DNA from: Symbiodinium kawagutii
Taxonomy: Eukaryota > Sar > Dinophyceae > Suessiales > Symbiodiniaceae
NCBI GenBank assembly: GCA_009767595.1
Contig: VSDK01012728.1
Coordinates: forward strand, 683,216-747,215
Length of the DNA stretch: 64,000 nt
Direction: 5' to 3'
Under the pieces are notes generated by a model. The model was not told the origin of the DNA, made no database searches, and saw only the letters and a program-made list of their open reading frames with translations. Position 1 is the stretch's first letter, and every line of letters starts with the position of its first letter. This document shows positions 1 through 12,903 of the stretch, in pieces. Both the position numbers and the translations under genes were made by a program.

Positions 1-139
1 TGATGATGATGATGATGATGAGGAGGATGATGATGATGGTTGATGATAATGGGTTGGTTGATGATGATGATGATGAGGAGGAGGAGGATGATTGATAATG
101 GGTTGGTTGATGATGATGATGATGATGATGATGAGGAGG

Positions 140-176
<37 letters not shown>
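1..176. repeat. (TGA)n/(GAGGA) microsatellite tract
   Basis: Almost pure TGA repeats, interrupted by GAGGAGGA and GGTTGATGATAATGGG blocks. It runs off the left edge of the window. The same TGA/ATC repeat recurs at 8606-8656, at 53216-53245 and inside a coding frame at 36849-36908. Confidence 0.95.
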
Positions 177-179
<3 letters not shown>

Positions 180-2515
180 TGAACATGAACATGAACATGA
201 ACTGATGATGCTTGACTGATGGTTGATGATGGTAAATGATGAGTTAGTTATGCTTAGTTCTAGGAAAAAGTAACCAAAAAGAACAGGGAATGTAGTGGCT
301 GATGAGGGTTTATTGATGCTTAGTGACGGTCAATGAGCAACTGGTGGTTTATGATGATGGACGATATATATAATCAAGTTTAATAACGAGTGATTAAAGT
401 CATAATGATGCTGAAGAAATAGTATATAATCAATAATGGCACATTGCACATATGTGTAAATTGTGTGGTTACAGTCAAATGATGGCTGCTGGTGATGAAA
501 CAGTGATGATGCTTCAACTGTTGTGCAATGATGGTTGCTGATAACTGTAAAACAGGATGAATGATGAGTAATGATGGTCTGCAGGTTGCTTGACGGCGGA
601 ACATGTTGGTTTGTCAATATGGGTTTTTCCAGTCATTTCTATGGGATAAACCAGTCGTTTCTATGGGTTTTCCACGCACCCAGTCGTTTGTTTGCCAGGG
701 TAAGCCTGGTGAACCAACTGCTCGTCATGACCGGCTGGGATTCCCCGGGTGCGCAGGAAGGCCTGCATCCTGATTGGGTAATCCACGACAAGAAAAGTTG
801 GTCAGGACCCTAGTAGAGTGGTTGCGATCCATAACCATTGCGAACAACATGGTCATGGATGGAGGTGAACATCTATCATGAAGCCTATCTAAACTATGTA
901 AGCTCACAGGATCCTGATTGGGTAATCCTCCAGAACAAATGGGTGAAACCTTGCCAACTCATCTTGCGACTCAATTTATCTTCAATCCACTCACATTGGA
1001 TCAGGGAGCCAGGGTTTGTCCATCACCGCAACCACAAACATCCAACAAATCCCAGCATAGCCATTCATTGGCCAATCAAAAAAAAACTAGCAATGGCTCA
1101 AATATAACCATCATATAACCAATAACTAAGCGTCGATTGCCCTCAATCAATTGTGATTGATCATCAACTCCCATTCTAATTCCAGAATCAATGATCCGAT
1201 CATATGCAATCTATCGGTACGAGGTTGTGCAGTGACCTACTGTAGAGAATTGTTGCGACTGACAAACGATGCTTCTCAATGGATAAACTGTTCCCCCCAT
1301 CCTTAAATGTCATGACTATGCCCTGATTCTCCGACAACTGTGGCACCCCCCGGGCTTCCCTACGCCATTGCCACCACCGGTCACCGCGATGGACACGGTG
1401 GACTGTGCAGCACGATGCGGCAAAGACAGCTACTACATCTGTTTTGCTTATTGACGCAACTGTTTGTTCAGATACTAGCCAACAAGAATGGCATACAAAT
1501 GTACAGTAACACCAACCATTCTCAGTAGCGAAGGATGAATAGTCATGAGTCATGAGATAATGGTTTGCCATGGGGGAGAACGACCACGGAGAAAACCGGC
1601 TGATATTCACCCAGGCTGCAAATGGTCAGTCGAATAAGCTCAAGCCACGGAAAAGCCAGGCAGTCATGCCATCATTCTTTGCCGAGATTGCTACTCTTGT
1701 TGCTGGACTACAAAGATATGTACCCCAGTTTTACGTTGGCGAAGATTCGCAAATAAACAAGCTGGTTCATGCTGGTTCTATCTTTCGTAACTGGTAGTTC
1801 CCCTACCAATGACTAAATTAACTGCTCGATATCGATGGTTGCCATTTGCTATTGATAACTTGTAAGCAGCCAATGTCTAACCAGCAACTAGCAAGAGCTA
1901 GTAGATGTCGTATAGTATAAAACACATTGTTTCCGACGGTTGGGGTTTATCTCATTTCATTGTCTACAATGAATCATCATCAATTATGTTGATTCCTTCA
2001 ATGGTCATGGTTATCCACTGTGATTAACCATTCGTTAGTCAGCGACCAACCAATACAAAATCTCTATCAACTGATTCTTTTGTTTCAACCATTCCCCCCC
2101 CACATACAAATATTGTATATGAGTCAAAGTGATTCATCCACCTTCGTCCCAGGTGGAAAAAAAACATCTTACAAAATACCGGCCAGCTCAGGGACACAAA
2201 CTACCCTTAGGATAAATTGGAGCTCCATGCTCAATTAAACATTACCAGCCATGAGCTAACCTGCAACACTATCCACCATTGTCACACATCAATCAGCCAC
2301 TAACCATTTATTCAACATGACTTCAGAATTCTTAAGCGCGAATTCAGCATGATTAAACCATGAAATGAAAACTAATCATTAGTTCCCCACTACCGAACCA
2401 CTGTCAACAATCAATTATTGATCATTATTAAACACGATTGACCATCATCAGTCATTAACAACCACGGTTGGTTCACCGCTACAAAGCATTACTCATGAAC
2501 CAGTAGTAACCAAAT
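177..2515. other. spacer or intron sequence, one possible micro-exon
   Basis: Mostly degenerate TGATGG/ACCATCA-rich sequence without a credible long reading frame. The GC-rich spot at 1364-1402 could be a 39-nt minus-strand exon: the acceptor CTGCACAG is followed by an open frame reading STVSIAVTGGGNG and then a GTAGGG donor. Another GC-richer patch at 680-790 shows nothing decisive. Confidence 0.4.
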
Positions 2516-2682
2516 CTGGTTGGTGGTTTCAACCCCTCTGAAAAAATATTAGTCAGCCAACCACTCCTTTTCTCTGCTTTTCTGAATGTCCAACGCGCTC
2601 AGCTAAGCGGAATAGTCAGCCAACCAACCATTTGTTAATATTGGTGAAATTGATTACACATGACAATCAAACCACCAACCAG
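2516..2682. mobile_element. small inverted-repeat element, family B
   Basis: It opens with CTGGTTGGTGGTTTCAAC and closes with the complementary ACCACCAACCAG. The inner block with AGTCAGCCAACCA occurs twice, so this copy (167 bp) is longer than the roughly 100-bp relatives at 27888, 31116 and 61691. A further copy of the right end lies at about 2717-2742. No coding capacity; MITE-like. Confidence 0.6.
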
Positions 2683-5158
2683 AAATGATAGTAGTTGAAT
2701 ACCAGTAGTTGTGAAATTCATCAATCAAACCACCAACCAGACATGATAGTAGTTAAGCAAATGGTAGTTAACCATTCACCATTAGTTAACCATGAACCAG
2801 AAGGTCGTTTATCATGAACCAGTAGGTGGTTCACCATGAGCCACTAGGTGAAGCACCAGTAGCTCAGAGCACTAGCACCACTTCACCAACACTTGGCCAG
2901 TACGGCACCTTCCGTGAGCCACGGCTGCTGTGAGGTTGACCTCCACCCTCAGTGTGTGACCATCAGCATTCATCGGCCATGGATTTCACCATCTTTCAAC
3001 GTTTCACCATGTTTCACCTGTCTAGGAGGTGAAACATATGGGCTTGATGGTACCGGTGAAGCTGAATCGTGCTTGATCAGCACTGTAAGTGGTGAACGAA
3101 GGGTGAGTGATCAAAGATTTGTGGTGAATGGTTCATGATCATTGGGAAAACAATGCGATTGTGGCATACAAAACTAACATTCCATCAAATAAGGATAGCA
3201 TCAACTAATCATTCGAAACACAATGAACATATCAATCGTTGATTGATTTTGGACCCAGCCCCAAACAACACCATTCTCACCAGAGAGTTCAGTCCCTGTT
3301 TCAAGCAGTTTCCAAGTCTCCCGTGATCCCCGATCACAGGAACCGGGAAATAACCCATGAGAGGAATGACTGGGTCATTTTTGCATGACTGGTAGTGACT
3401 GGTAGATGTAATATTGTGATCCCCTTTCGCAATGAGAATCCCAGGAAGTAGAATCCAAAAAATAATTTGCAAAGCTGGTTCTATAGAGAAGAAATACTCA
3501 AGTAGGTAACCCTGTAAACAATTGGACAGTCTTGGAAACTACTCCGGACCTCACATCCAAAACCTGTGAACTTAGCTTCGCACTGATGGTCTGCGGGAGA
3601 CACCCTGAGGTGGCGATGCAGCGCTTAGCCGTGGCAATGATATGAGAATCAAATACATTGACACATGAAACACATGGCAAAACGACACTGGAATGGGTGC
3701 GAAAATAGCCACCAGTGATGTGTTGATGTGAAATTACATCATCAAATCAAGAATAACATGGGAATTCCCAGGTGGTCATGCCAACTATGAATCAGGAACA
3801 TTTATCAATGACCAGTGCTTGATGACTCGAACTTCTGCCGTGTAAATTTGTGAGCCGGTGAGAATCTTGAAAAGTGCTGATGAACCCAGTCCTTGGAACA
3901 AATATGATAAAGTGTGGGTAAGTGCATATTAGGCATGGTGGCACCCCTGAACCACCCATAGCAATGATAGTTTTCAGCGCGCAAAACAAGAAACACAGTT
4001 TTGGGTGTGCAGGATCTAGGGATAACCAGGATGATCAAGATGATAACCAAGGTCATATCCCGAATATCATACTATAGGTGGGCAATCAATGTCATAGCCT
4101 ATGAGTCACAGCCATGTTGTGATGTGTATTCCCCCTTCCCATTGTACGCCTGCTGAGACACAGCTTGCCGAGGAGGTGATTTGCTGCCTGATGAGGTTCA
4201 AAAGAAGCAGGTGCGCGGGCAAAGGTCTACAGGTGCTAGCGGTAATCTTAGAAAACAGCACTTCAAAGACTTTAACTTGATGAAAAGTAGACAGTGTTTC
4301 AACAACAAAATCAATTACAGAACAAGCATTGTATTTACATGGTAACAATGTGGCAGTTCACAAATGATTAAACATACCGGTAAAACTTTCGACAGTAACA
4401 GTCTATCTTGCGAAAGAAGCAAAGACAGCGCGAAGCGTTATCATTTTGATGTCCTTAAATGAATGCGCTGGTGCCCAGAAATGCTGGCGCAATGGTTTTC
4501 TGTTGCAAAGGCGAATCAGGTACCCTGCCCAACACCATAAAAAATAGTTGTGTCATGTCGGGTCGATTCCACTAATCAACTTCTTCCAAATGATTTGAGA
4601 TGAATACCGTGGATTTAAGTGATCCGAGCCTTAGTACCTCATAATCATCAGCTTCTTAGAGTCCAAATATGCTGAGATTTAGTCAAATGGATATGATGCA
4701 TTGCTTGAACCTGCGGGAACAAATGCAATCTAGCACAAAATGCATAGCCATCTTTATGTAGCCACGCGAAACGACGGTGTCTCATTGCTGCTTCTCGCAT
4801 GCCAAGACTTGGATCACCATAGCAGCGAGATACATGAATCTTGTCATGGCAGAGCTGGACATAGGAACTTTAACGTAGCTAATCATCTTGGATGGCTGCA
4901 AACATGCGTAGATTTTGGATGATTAGATAGCATACTCGAGGCATACCTGATGGTTTTGGAAGTCATTACCTCACACGGCATACCACATCTTCGTGAGTGA
5001 ACGGGCCACTGCAGCTACATCTCATCTGCTCAATTAATTGTCGTCACTAACACCGACCTCCCTGGCAACCCTAAATGGGCGGTGGTTCATTCTATACCAC
5101 CCTGACGGTTGCTTGGTTAAATTCTTAGTGGATGTTGGATGGTTGTTTAGACCATTGC
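2683..5158. other. spacer, no supported gene
   Basis: Low-complexity and mixed sequence. Islands near 2890-2950 and 4140-4220 have open frames on both strands, but no splice-site pair favours one reading. The longer reading frames here (for example around 3209-3472 and 4106-4348) show no recognisable domain. Confidence 0.4.
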
Positions 5159-5283
5159 CTCTTCGACATCGATATAACCAGCTTTGACCCTCTTCTGACC
5201 TCAACTCTTGGCTTAATATGGCCTTGAGGGTTCCATTCCAACCGCTGAACCTGGTCTTCTGCCCGAGCGTTGCCGTGGCAAAC
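5159..5283 (-). CDS. candidate host exon, product unknown
   Basis: A 125-nt open stretch on the minus strand. The acceptor TTGCCCCAG lies directly before GTTTGC, and the frame runs 41 codons to AAGAG followed by a GC donor (GCAATGG). The peptide starts VCHGNARAEDQVQRLEW and is charged and non-repetitive, unlike the flanking spacer. It ends in phase 2. The AG|GC donor matches other islands in this window and is an accepted variant in dinoflagellates. No domain recognised; a transcript would be needed to confirm it. Confidence 0.45.
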
Positions 5284-6473
5284 CTGGGGCAATCACGGAA
5301 ACGAGCAAACGATTAAAATCCGATGGTTTCACTGTCATTTTGAAGATTTGCTATGATTTGTTGGTTTCTCGCCAAATTGTCAAAATGATTTCAGGATGGG
5401 AGAGAGGACATAAAATATTTGAACCAGCATTATAAGGTTTTGCACGCACCGTACATGATAATCATGGACCATGGATACAGTAACTTGCAAATTGAAATAG
5501 TAATTGAAAATTATTCCATTTTGCAATGATAAATTGCAAATTATAGCCATTACTAGTCGTGACCTTTCAAGACCTTTCAAACATCACAAATAACAATAGA
5601 CAATAGTGGACAATTGCCACTTCTAAAAGCTGAATCATCTACAAACAGTGGGTTTCTCTTCCACACTTGACAATTCTTAATCACAATTAAGAATCATTGT
5701 GAATGGCTATTGAAAGTCATTGATCATGTTTGACCATGTGTTGAGATTACTAAATCTATTGCATGAACCAGTATTGAAAGCATGATTCATGAATATCAGT
5801 ACTTACTTTCCAATGGATATGATCAGAAATCAGTTCAACCTAAGAGCTCTTGACTGCTAAGTGAACTGGCTCCCGGTGTTGTTTTGTGTGGTAACCACAG
5901 GCATGGAACGTCCAGCAGCTACAGAGCCTGCGAAGCCACGATTATCCAATCAGAACGTAGCAAGAAATGCATATCCAACAATTATCCAACAGTATTGCCC
6001 ACCATGATGGAATCATCAAAGCCATAAATGAACATTCACAATTGGTTCACCAGTCAAACATTGAACGAAGTACAATTAACAATTGTTTCCCATATCAGTT
6101 TTCCACCATCGTTCACCATCCTCATTAGTTGGTTATCCCCTATAGACTATAGTTGACCATCAGCACAACCACTAGACCACTACAAGACATCAACCAGTAC
6201 CACTTGATTGATTCTATCGCTATCCCGGTTATTCACCATATCACCATATCAGCTTTTTCCCATTATCAACCATAATTTAACAAGTAGTTGTAACTCATTA
6301 AAAAAACGTCATGATCAACCGTATTAGTTGGCCAATTCTAACCACTGATTACTTCATCAGAACCACTCAATGATCAAGTCAATGGTTAACTCAGCGGTTA
6401 ATATATAAATTGATCATCAAGTTCACTACTGACTTCACCACTGACTTCACCATCTCCACTGGCACCCCATCAC
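5284..6473. other. spacer, nothing recognised
   Basis: AT-rich spacer with scattered CCATCA/TTGACCA motifs. There is no long open frame and no clear tandem repeat. Confidence 0.5.
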
Positions 6474-6519
6474 CCAGCGCCTTTGGGCCAAGTCGCTGTA
6501 AGGCAAATTGCCCGCAGAG
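6474..6519 (-). CDS. candidate micro-exon (minus strand)
   Basis: 46 nt between an acceptor CCGTCGCAG and a GTGATG donor, reading LCGQFALQRLGPKALG on the minus strand. The plus strand is also open over 6478-6537 (CACCCAG acceptor, GTAGGT donor, a cysteine-rich reading), so the strand is not certain. I prefer minus because most better-supported islands are on that strand. Confidence 0.35.
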
Positions 6520-7074
6520 CTGCGACGGATGGGACCCGTAGGTGGCGCCTGGGATGGTGATTTCTTCGGCAGGAGGGGTAGTGGCTGGTGGTTAATAGTG
6601 AGGAGTATCTAATGTTTACCCGTGATGATTAAATGAAGGGGTTATCAGTTTAATGGGAAACCACTGGTAAATAGTGAGGAATATCCCAAGCAGGGAGTGA
6701 TGTTTACCTAGAATGTTTAATTGGGGGGGTTATCAATTTAATGGGAAACCAGTCGGCTTTTGGGGGATATCCCCTATCAATCAACCAGGGGTTTATTAAT
6801 CCTGGGTAGACAGTATCCCCAAAAGAACGAAACATGATGAAACACCAATTTTGGGATTCCGATGTAAGGAAGTCCTGACCCCAATCGTATGATTGGGCAC
6901 CGAGGACAGTGAGGAAACACACCATTCGTTTGTGGACAATTAAAAATACATTTCGAACCCCCGATGACGCCCAAAAATAATCTTTAGGTTTGAGAACAAC
7001 TTTTGGGAACACACAATCTTTTAAACTGGTGTACATATGCATATGATTTTTTCAAATGACAATTTATATAAATA

Positions 7075-7090
7075 AATATAGATATAACCA

Positions 7091-7129
<39 letters not shown>

Positions 7130-7225
7130 ATATATAAATAAAAAAAAAAATAAATAAATATATATATACTTTACAGATATATTTATATATAATATATATA
7201 TATATATACAAATGCAATTACGATC
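7075..7225. repeat. (AAAT)n and (TA)n microsatellites
   Basis: About twelve AAAT units at 7090-7132, followed by AT-rich and TATA runs. The open frames over this tract (YLFIYLFIY and similar) are artefacts of the repeat. Confidence 0.9.
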
Positions 7226-7494
7226 AATTACACAGATGTAAGTAGTTGCGCCATGTAGATATCGCAAATACCCTTGCATTGGACAAAAATTGGTCATGTC
7301 CAGAACGTCATCGGCAATGTGTCGGTTACGGTGTGGGCCCCAAACGGGTGTGCAGGCTTTGAACACATTTGTAACACCAAGGCAGGACCAATAATAAATT
7401 GTTTATACACACTTCATGATGCACATATGCGCCCAAAGGTTACGCCTGCATGAATGGACTCACATGAACTTGTGTGCAAATATAAATCCACTGT

Positions 7495-7625
7495 AAAAAA
7501 TATACATATATGTATATGTTTATGCATGCGTTTGTATATATATAATAAAAAAATAAATATATATATATATATTTAAATATATACATATTTATATCTATAT
7601 ATATATATGCAAAGACTCGTATGTA
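7495..7625. repeat. AT-rich microsatellite
   Basis: TATA and ATATATAT runs with interspersed AAATAAAT. No coding signal. Confidence 0.8.
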
Positions 7626-7734
7626 TGTAAACATGCATGTATAATATGCTTATTGATTGTACATTGGAAAACTACTGTATATACAGTCTACACCTACACA
7701 TTGCCTTCCCTGTTGTTGTTTTTGGCTTGCCAAG

Positions 7735-7790
7735 CCGCAGAATCCAAGAGCAAAGCAGAGGAGCTGGCCTGCACCCGTCAGTGTGGCATG
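7735..7790 (+). CDS. candidate micro-exon (plus strand)
   Basis: A pyrimidine-rich tract (CCTTCCCTGTTGTTGTTTTT) precedes GCTTGCCAAG. A frame containing AESKSKAEELACTRQCGM follows and ends at a strong GTGAGT donor. It is one of few islands with a better plus-strand reading. A minus-strand alternative with a GC donor exists but is weaker. Confidence 0.35.
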
Positions 7791-8608
7791 GTGAGTAGCT
7801 GCAAATGCGCTAAAGGGTAGATCCACATCACTGAACGACCCTTGGATTATTGGATTGACCTTATCAATTAGATACCTGGTGATTCACTGTCAACATGGGT
7901 GTTTTCTCAAAATCGATCCAACATGAAGAATGCTTATAGTGTACTGCCGTAAGTCTTCCGACAAAAATCACCAGGGTGTTTTCTGCCAAACACTGAATCA
8001 AAAAGGTAGCAGAAGAGACATTGCCTGTCAAACGCTTTTAGGAGTCGCACAATTTCTACTCCTGCGGATGTTCAGGCTAATGTTGACTTCAATGTTCGCA
8101 ATGTTTTTTTGCATCCGCCAAAAATGATTGGTGTTTGAGAACTTCTCACAGGCCGGGAGTGAATGACAGGGAGTGACCACTATGTAAATAAAATGTTGCA
8201 CCAATGAAAATGATCAGTTGATGACCGAAGGAAGCGCATGATTTTATTGAACAGATTAGATGCTACGCATATGCTACGCGCAGGATATTTGTTTTCATCA
8301 TTCCCCCCTAAAACATCTCATCATTGTTGGATATAGTTGATCCATAAATGTGCATAAATTTGTTTGCAATGGATTTTGCCGCCGTGATTAACCAGTACAA
8401 GATAGCTTTGCTTCTCAATTCAACAAATAGTTCAAGCCTCAAACAACGCATGCACGCACAACAATTCCACAGAAAGGACCTCTGTATGACCCGAATGGCG
8501 CGATAGAACCTTAAACAACCTGCAGCTTTCAACTGATTGAGTCATAGGATTCATAGGATTCACATGGAGAATGGTGAAATTGAGAATCATGATAGAGATC
8601 ACTATGAA

Positions 8609-8656
<48 letters not shown>

Positions 8657-8675
8657 TAATTATGCAGTTTAGAAC
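7791..8675. other. spacer with (ATG)n microsatellite
   Basis: Mixed spacer. A pure ATG/GAT run occupies 8606-8656. The frame at 7930-8127 on the plus strand shows no domain and no supporting signals. Confidence 0.5.
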
Positions 8676-9852
8676 CTATGCAAAGTCAGTGCAAAAGCCC
8701 TTCCCTGTCCAGGTTTTTTCACCCAGTTCTGGCGGCCATGGCTGCCATGGTCCAACCACTGTTCTTCTCTTGGGAACTAGCTTCATGTGTCTTCTGGCAC
8801 GAGAGGAGACAAAATCACTGTCCAGAGGTGACACATGCTCCAACATACCAGATTTCCCAGTCTCTACTCCAGACGGAGTCGCAGAGGAGATGCACAACGA
8901 CTTGCTCATTGGCATAATCATCTCCCGTGATTGTTGCAGACTTCGCCGAATGTGGTAGCTTGGGCAGTACCCATTCAACATGGCTTCTGGTTGCCTCCTC
9001 TGCTTCCCGGAGGCGGTGCCTCGTCACTTGCCCGAAGGCTCAGCATAGATTTCTGCCCATGGGTCAGGTTCAATTGGTTGTGGTTGACCTGTCTTTGGCA
9101 CAACCAGAATCTTGACACAAATCAGTGATAAGACCCCAAATGTGACGATCCGCATGCTGAGCTTCCGCGCTACTAGCTGGACGTAGCCCCGATTCAGGCT
9201 CCATCCGCTGGGACAGCAAGGAAATGAATTTCAACGAATAAGCACAAAGCCGGTGGAGATGAGCTGCTTGACAAAGGGACCATGCATAGTTGTGAAGGTC
9301 AAACATCTGTCTGGGGCGTTCAAGCCCAGGAGATGTCAAGGTGGGGAGGATCATCCAAAACCAATTTGTGTAGAGCCATGTGCTCAAGCTTGGGAACCTT
9401 GGAAGACCGATGAACCATCATGTCTTCAGCCCCGGCGTGCGACATGCGATATTTCCAAGCGACCCATTTGAACTCCTTCTTCTGGGTGTTCTGGTATACC
9501 AGGGAAAGCAATCGAGGACTGGGCATGGTGTCATTGTTGAGGACCTCACTGGGATAATGCTGCATGAATTGAGCTTTGAGTTGGCCTGTGACGTTCGAAC
9601 TCCTCAGCTCAAAAAGAATCCGTATGAACTATGAACTTCCCAACATTTTGGCGCTGGCGGTGGGCGATAGCCCTCATCCAATCCTTGTGTAGGCGCCGAG
9701 CCGCGATTTTGGAGGCTACGCCATGCCTTGATACTTGATGACTTGGGACATCTCAGCGCCACAGATTGAGCATGTAGCCATCGCGATCGCCGCCTCCACG
9801 TAGATGACCCAAGACCAAGTTCAGGGTTAACAATACCGTCGTCAATTATCAA
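8676..9852 (-). pseudogene. eroded coding block, dinoflagellate retroelement-like
   Basis: This is the only stretch of about 1.2 kb in the left part that lacks spacer-type repeats. Minus-strand frames succeed one another with shifts: 9604-9852, then 9320-9565 (containing MQHYPSEVLNNDTMPSPRLL and FKWVAWKYRMS), then 9070-9387 (MFDLHNYAWSLCQAAHLHRL, and HADRHIWGLITDLCQDSG), then 8815-9027 and 8676-8981. From memory of the family, the 9.1-9.6 kb part resembles a conserved region found in multicopy dinoflagellate retroelement proteins. I cannot name the domain, and no RT motif is visible in the downstream part. Repeated frame changes suggest a decayed copy. Confidence 0.45.
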
Positions 9853-9885
9853 TGAACAACAAACATCTCCAACATCACCATCTGG

Positions 9886-10086
9886 TTAGGCCACTCCTGG
9901 GGGCCGCTCCTGGCCTCGCTGCCCCTTTAAAGGGCCTATCAAAATAGCCCCTGGCTCCTGAGCTCCCTCCCCACCAGTGGCCAACCACCAGGGCGGCACC
10001 GTGGCACCAGTAGTACCCCGAGAGAGCTGGGGGCTTTCCATTCGCACACCGGCCTCGGTGCGTGCCGCAGGCCGGTTGTGTAGCAA
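9886..10086 (-). other. GC-rich coding-like island with a dispersed repeat
   Basis: A GC-rich 200-bp island. On the minus strand an acceptor-like GCACGCACCGAG precedes a frame reading AGVRMESPQLSRG, with a GTACTA donor. The left part, containing CCCCTTTAAAGGGCC and AATAGCCCCTGGCTCC, recurs in modified form at 11765-11850, so part of the island is a dispersed repeat rather than unique exon. Confidence 0.35.
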
Positions 10087-10679
10087 CCAAGGGATATGGC
10101 ATAGTTGGTACAGATGGTATAAGTTGGGGTGGTATAACTAGCTAGGGGATATGAGATGGTATAAGATGGCATTAGCATACTGGCCTAGATGTACCTATAG
10201 GCTATAAGATGGTATATATAACTAACGGGAGAAGGTACCAACATCTATTCACCAAGGGGCATGATATTCTTTCTGTCAGAAGACAGTCCTAGTAAGGGTA
10301 TAAGTCGCAAGAACTAAGTAGCCAGAGGTTAATCACATCCTCAGAACATGCTTGAAGCCTCAGAAATTTCTTCTTTGGTGATTGGTAAGTTGTCAGTAGC
10401 AAGAGTTAAGCACAATCAAAGCTCCTGCCCCTCAGGTGTGTAGTCCTCAGTCTTATGGCGGTTGGCAAAGCACCTCGCATGAAACAATGATGCACGTGGA
10501 AATAAATATCAAGGATAAAGTGGTTTATAATGGTGATTTTTTATTCTGTTATACACCATAAACCACCATTATAAACGACCATTATACACCGAACACTATT
10601 CGAAAATGGCCCCGTGGGTACCCACTGACTTGCCCATGTTCAAATATTCTGTCACAAAGGATGAAACAAATCAATATGC
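10087..10679. other. spacer with GGTATAA-type low complexity
   Basis: 10090-10220 repeats GATGGTATAAG/GGGATATGA-like words. The rest is unremarkable, including a short imperfect inverted repeat around TTATACACCATAAACCACC at 10545-10590. Confidence 0.4.
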
Positions 10680-10782
10680 GGTGGTTTCTCAAAATAGGGG
10701 GCCCCAAAAAATGATTGGTTTATTAACAAAAATTGATTCATCAACGGATGATTTGGGGGGTCCCCTATTTTGAGAAACACCC
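10680..10782. mobile_element. small inverted-repeat element, family A
   Basis: 103 bp. The left end GGTGGTTTCTCAAAATAGGG is mirrored by CCCTATTTTGAGAAACACCC at the right end. ATAT occurs near both ends. The core contains AAATGATTGGTTTATTA and GGATGATTTGGGGG. Related copies start at 28283, 30440, 31746, 54064, 59629, 60255 and 60481. Non-coding, MITE-like. Confidence 0.8.
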
Positions 10783-12540
10783 ATATCAGCAGCGGACAAA
10801 AGTCTGTCTCACAAAAGTGGCCATGTGGTAAACTGGGTCGTCCCCTATAGGTTGTGAAGGTTTGGTGGTTGTTACAATCTTATCGGTTGGGAAGGTTTGG
10901 GGGGTATCAGTGCTGGGTCGTCCCCTATAGGTTGTGACGGTATCCTACAAGTTGGAAAACCGACACGTCTACCCAAATACTAGATATGAATTGACACACT
11001 TTTGTCGGATGCTCATATGATATCTTATCTATAGGTGCAACAACAGCAACACTCGCGATACAACCCGGAAAGAAGTGGGTCCCAAACGTAAGAGATCCAT
11101 CTTGGCTCCACAATATTGAGATACTTTGTTGTATACGGAAACTTTCAGAGTCAAGCACCTGGAATTGAACTATACTCATATATTGGCACATGAGTTCCAT
11201 GTTTGCAAATCACAACCCTTCGCAAAGCCACACATCACAATGAAACTGCCATCTTGCCGGCAATTCTCATCTGGTTGGAGCTTTGAAGTCATTCCAAAAA
11301 TATTCGTTCATCAACCATCCTGGATTCTGAGCAAACAACCAACCAGTAGTTACCAGTCGGTCATTATCCCTTAATATTATCCGATATGAACAGGTTTGAA
11401 ACCACCAATCAGTCATGAAATTAAATCCCCTATGATTAATTATCACCTATTAGCATCCCCTATTTAAATCCCCATATGAACAAAATTTGGCACCCCAGTC
11501 CGCCCAAAAAAAATTGACCCCGGCTTGCTCTTCATGGGAGATCCACAAGAAGGACTCCAGAAATCACCAGCGGAACAGGCGAGACATGGGTTCCCATCGC
11601 CACGGCACGGGTCGATCTATCGCGAGTGGATCACTCAGACAACCAACGGGTGACAAGTATTCATTATTAGCTCTTATGAGCCACGAACTAACCATAACCA
11701 ATAGCCAAACATTGGGCGCCCTTAGTGATTGTAGATCATCTACCATTTAATATGAACGGTCCTGGTAGCTGCTGGCCTGGCTGGCCTGGCTGCCCCGTAT
11801 TGAAGGGCCTTTAAAGGGATACCCCGAATAGCTCCTGGCCTCGCTCCCAACTACCAGCCACCCAACCAATATCGACCAGAGTTGAATAAATCTCAATAAT
11901 GGCTTTATCATTCAAGCAATGAATAACCCAAATCTTATCAACCAATAGGCATATTGACTCAATCGCCTAAATCTTACAAACGAATAGGCTTAAATGAATC
12001 AGTAGCCCAAATCTTATCAACCAATAGGCATAGAAACCAATCTTATAAACCAACCTATTGGTTGACCAACCAGGTGGCCGTTATGTGAATCAAGCGCCTA
12101 AATCTAAACCAACCATGGCCACGAAAACCTGGGTCTCCCAACGCTATGTGCACGTTCAAAGGCTCCACGCACCCGCCTGCAGCCAAGTGAAACCAGGCAG
12201 GTTCATGCAGGGGCTCACGAATTGGTTCATGATTCATTGGTGGTCCTTTAATGGATGGTTGATGGTTACTTAATATGCCTCTTGGTCAGTTAGTTGAGGG
12301 CTCATTCATGGTCAGTTTATGGTCAGTGGGTTCATAGTTGATCATGGTTCATGACAGTTGATCAGCTGGGTTCATAGTTAATCATGGTCAGGTTTGTCAG
12401 TTAATGGTCATGACCCCAGTGAACCAGTTTATGGTAATTGATGGGCTACTTAATGGTCAGTTGATGATGAATTAATGGCAAGTTGATTTCAACATGTGGA
12501 TATCTTAAATGAGTACGTACAAGTTTGTAACAACATATGC
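10783..12540. other. spacer with a short direct duplication
   Basis: CTGGGTCGTCCCCTATAGG followed by TTGTGA occurs twice, near 10845 and 10915, inside related GGTTTGG-rich sequence. 11930-12060 contains a tandem-like series of CAAATCTTATCAACCAATAGG units. No gene is supported. Confidence 0.5.
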
Positions 12541-12549
12541 GTTTATGGT

Positions 12550-12585
12550 TACAAACACATATTTATATATATATATATCTATCTA

Positions 12586-12622
<37 letters not shown>
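12550..12622. repeat. (TA)n/(TATC)n microsatellite
   Basis: A TATATA run interrupted by CTATCTATCTA. It lies about 280 bp beyond the stop of the LINE reading frame on the LINE's 3' side and could lie within or beyond its 3' UTR. The true 3' terminus is not evident. Confidence 0.85.
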
Positions 12623-12624
<2 letters not shown>

Positions 12625-12903
12625 ATATAAACATATATAAAACCAAAACATGTATGCAAACATGTGTAAACACTTATATAGACGGTTCATGTGACACACA
12701 CACACGCACAAACCATAAATTCATGAAAACACATATCAACTGCAACTGGAATTCCCCATCAAAGCGTACCACTTTGCGCGCCAAGAGAGAACACCACACA
12801 GGCAGCAAACCGGTCAAGTTGAGCAATACTCCTCAAATACAATCGACATGCATACAAAGAGTTTCAGGTCCTATGAACAAATCAACAAAACACGGACCCA
12901 TCA

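Noticed and set aside
6984-7366. Hydrophobic minus-strand frames (YLFIYLFIYLF) as small membrane proteins
   Set aside because: Produced by the (AAAT)n repeat.
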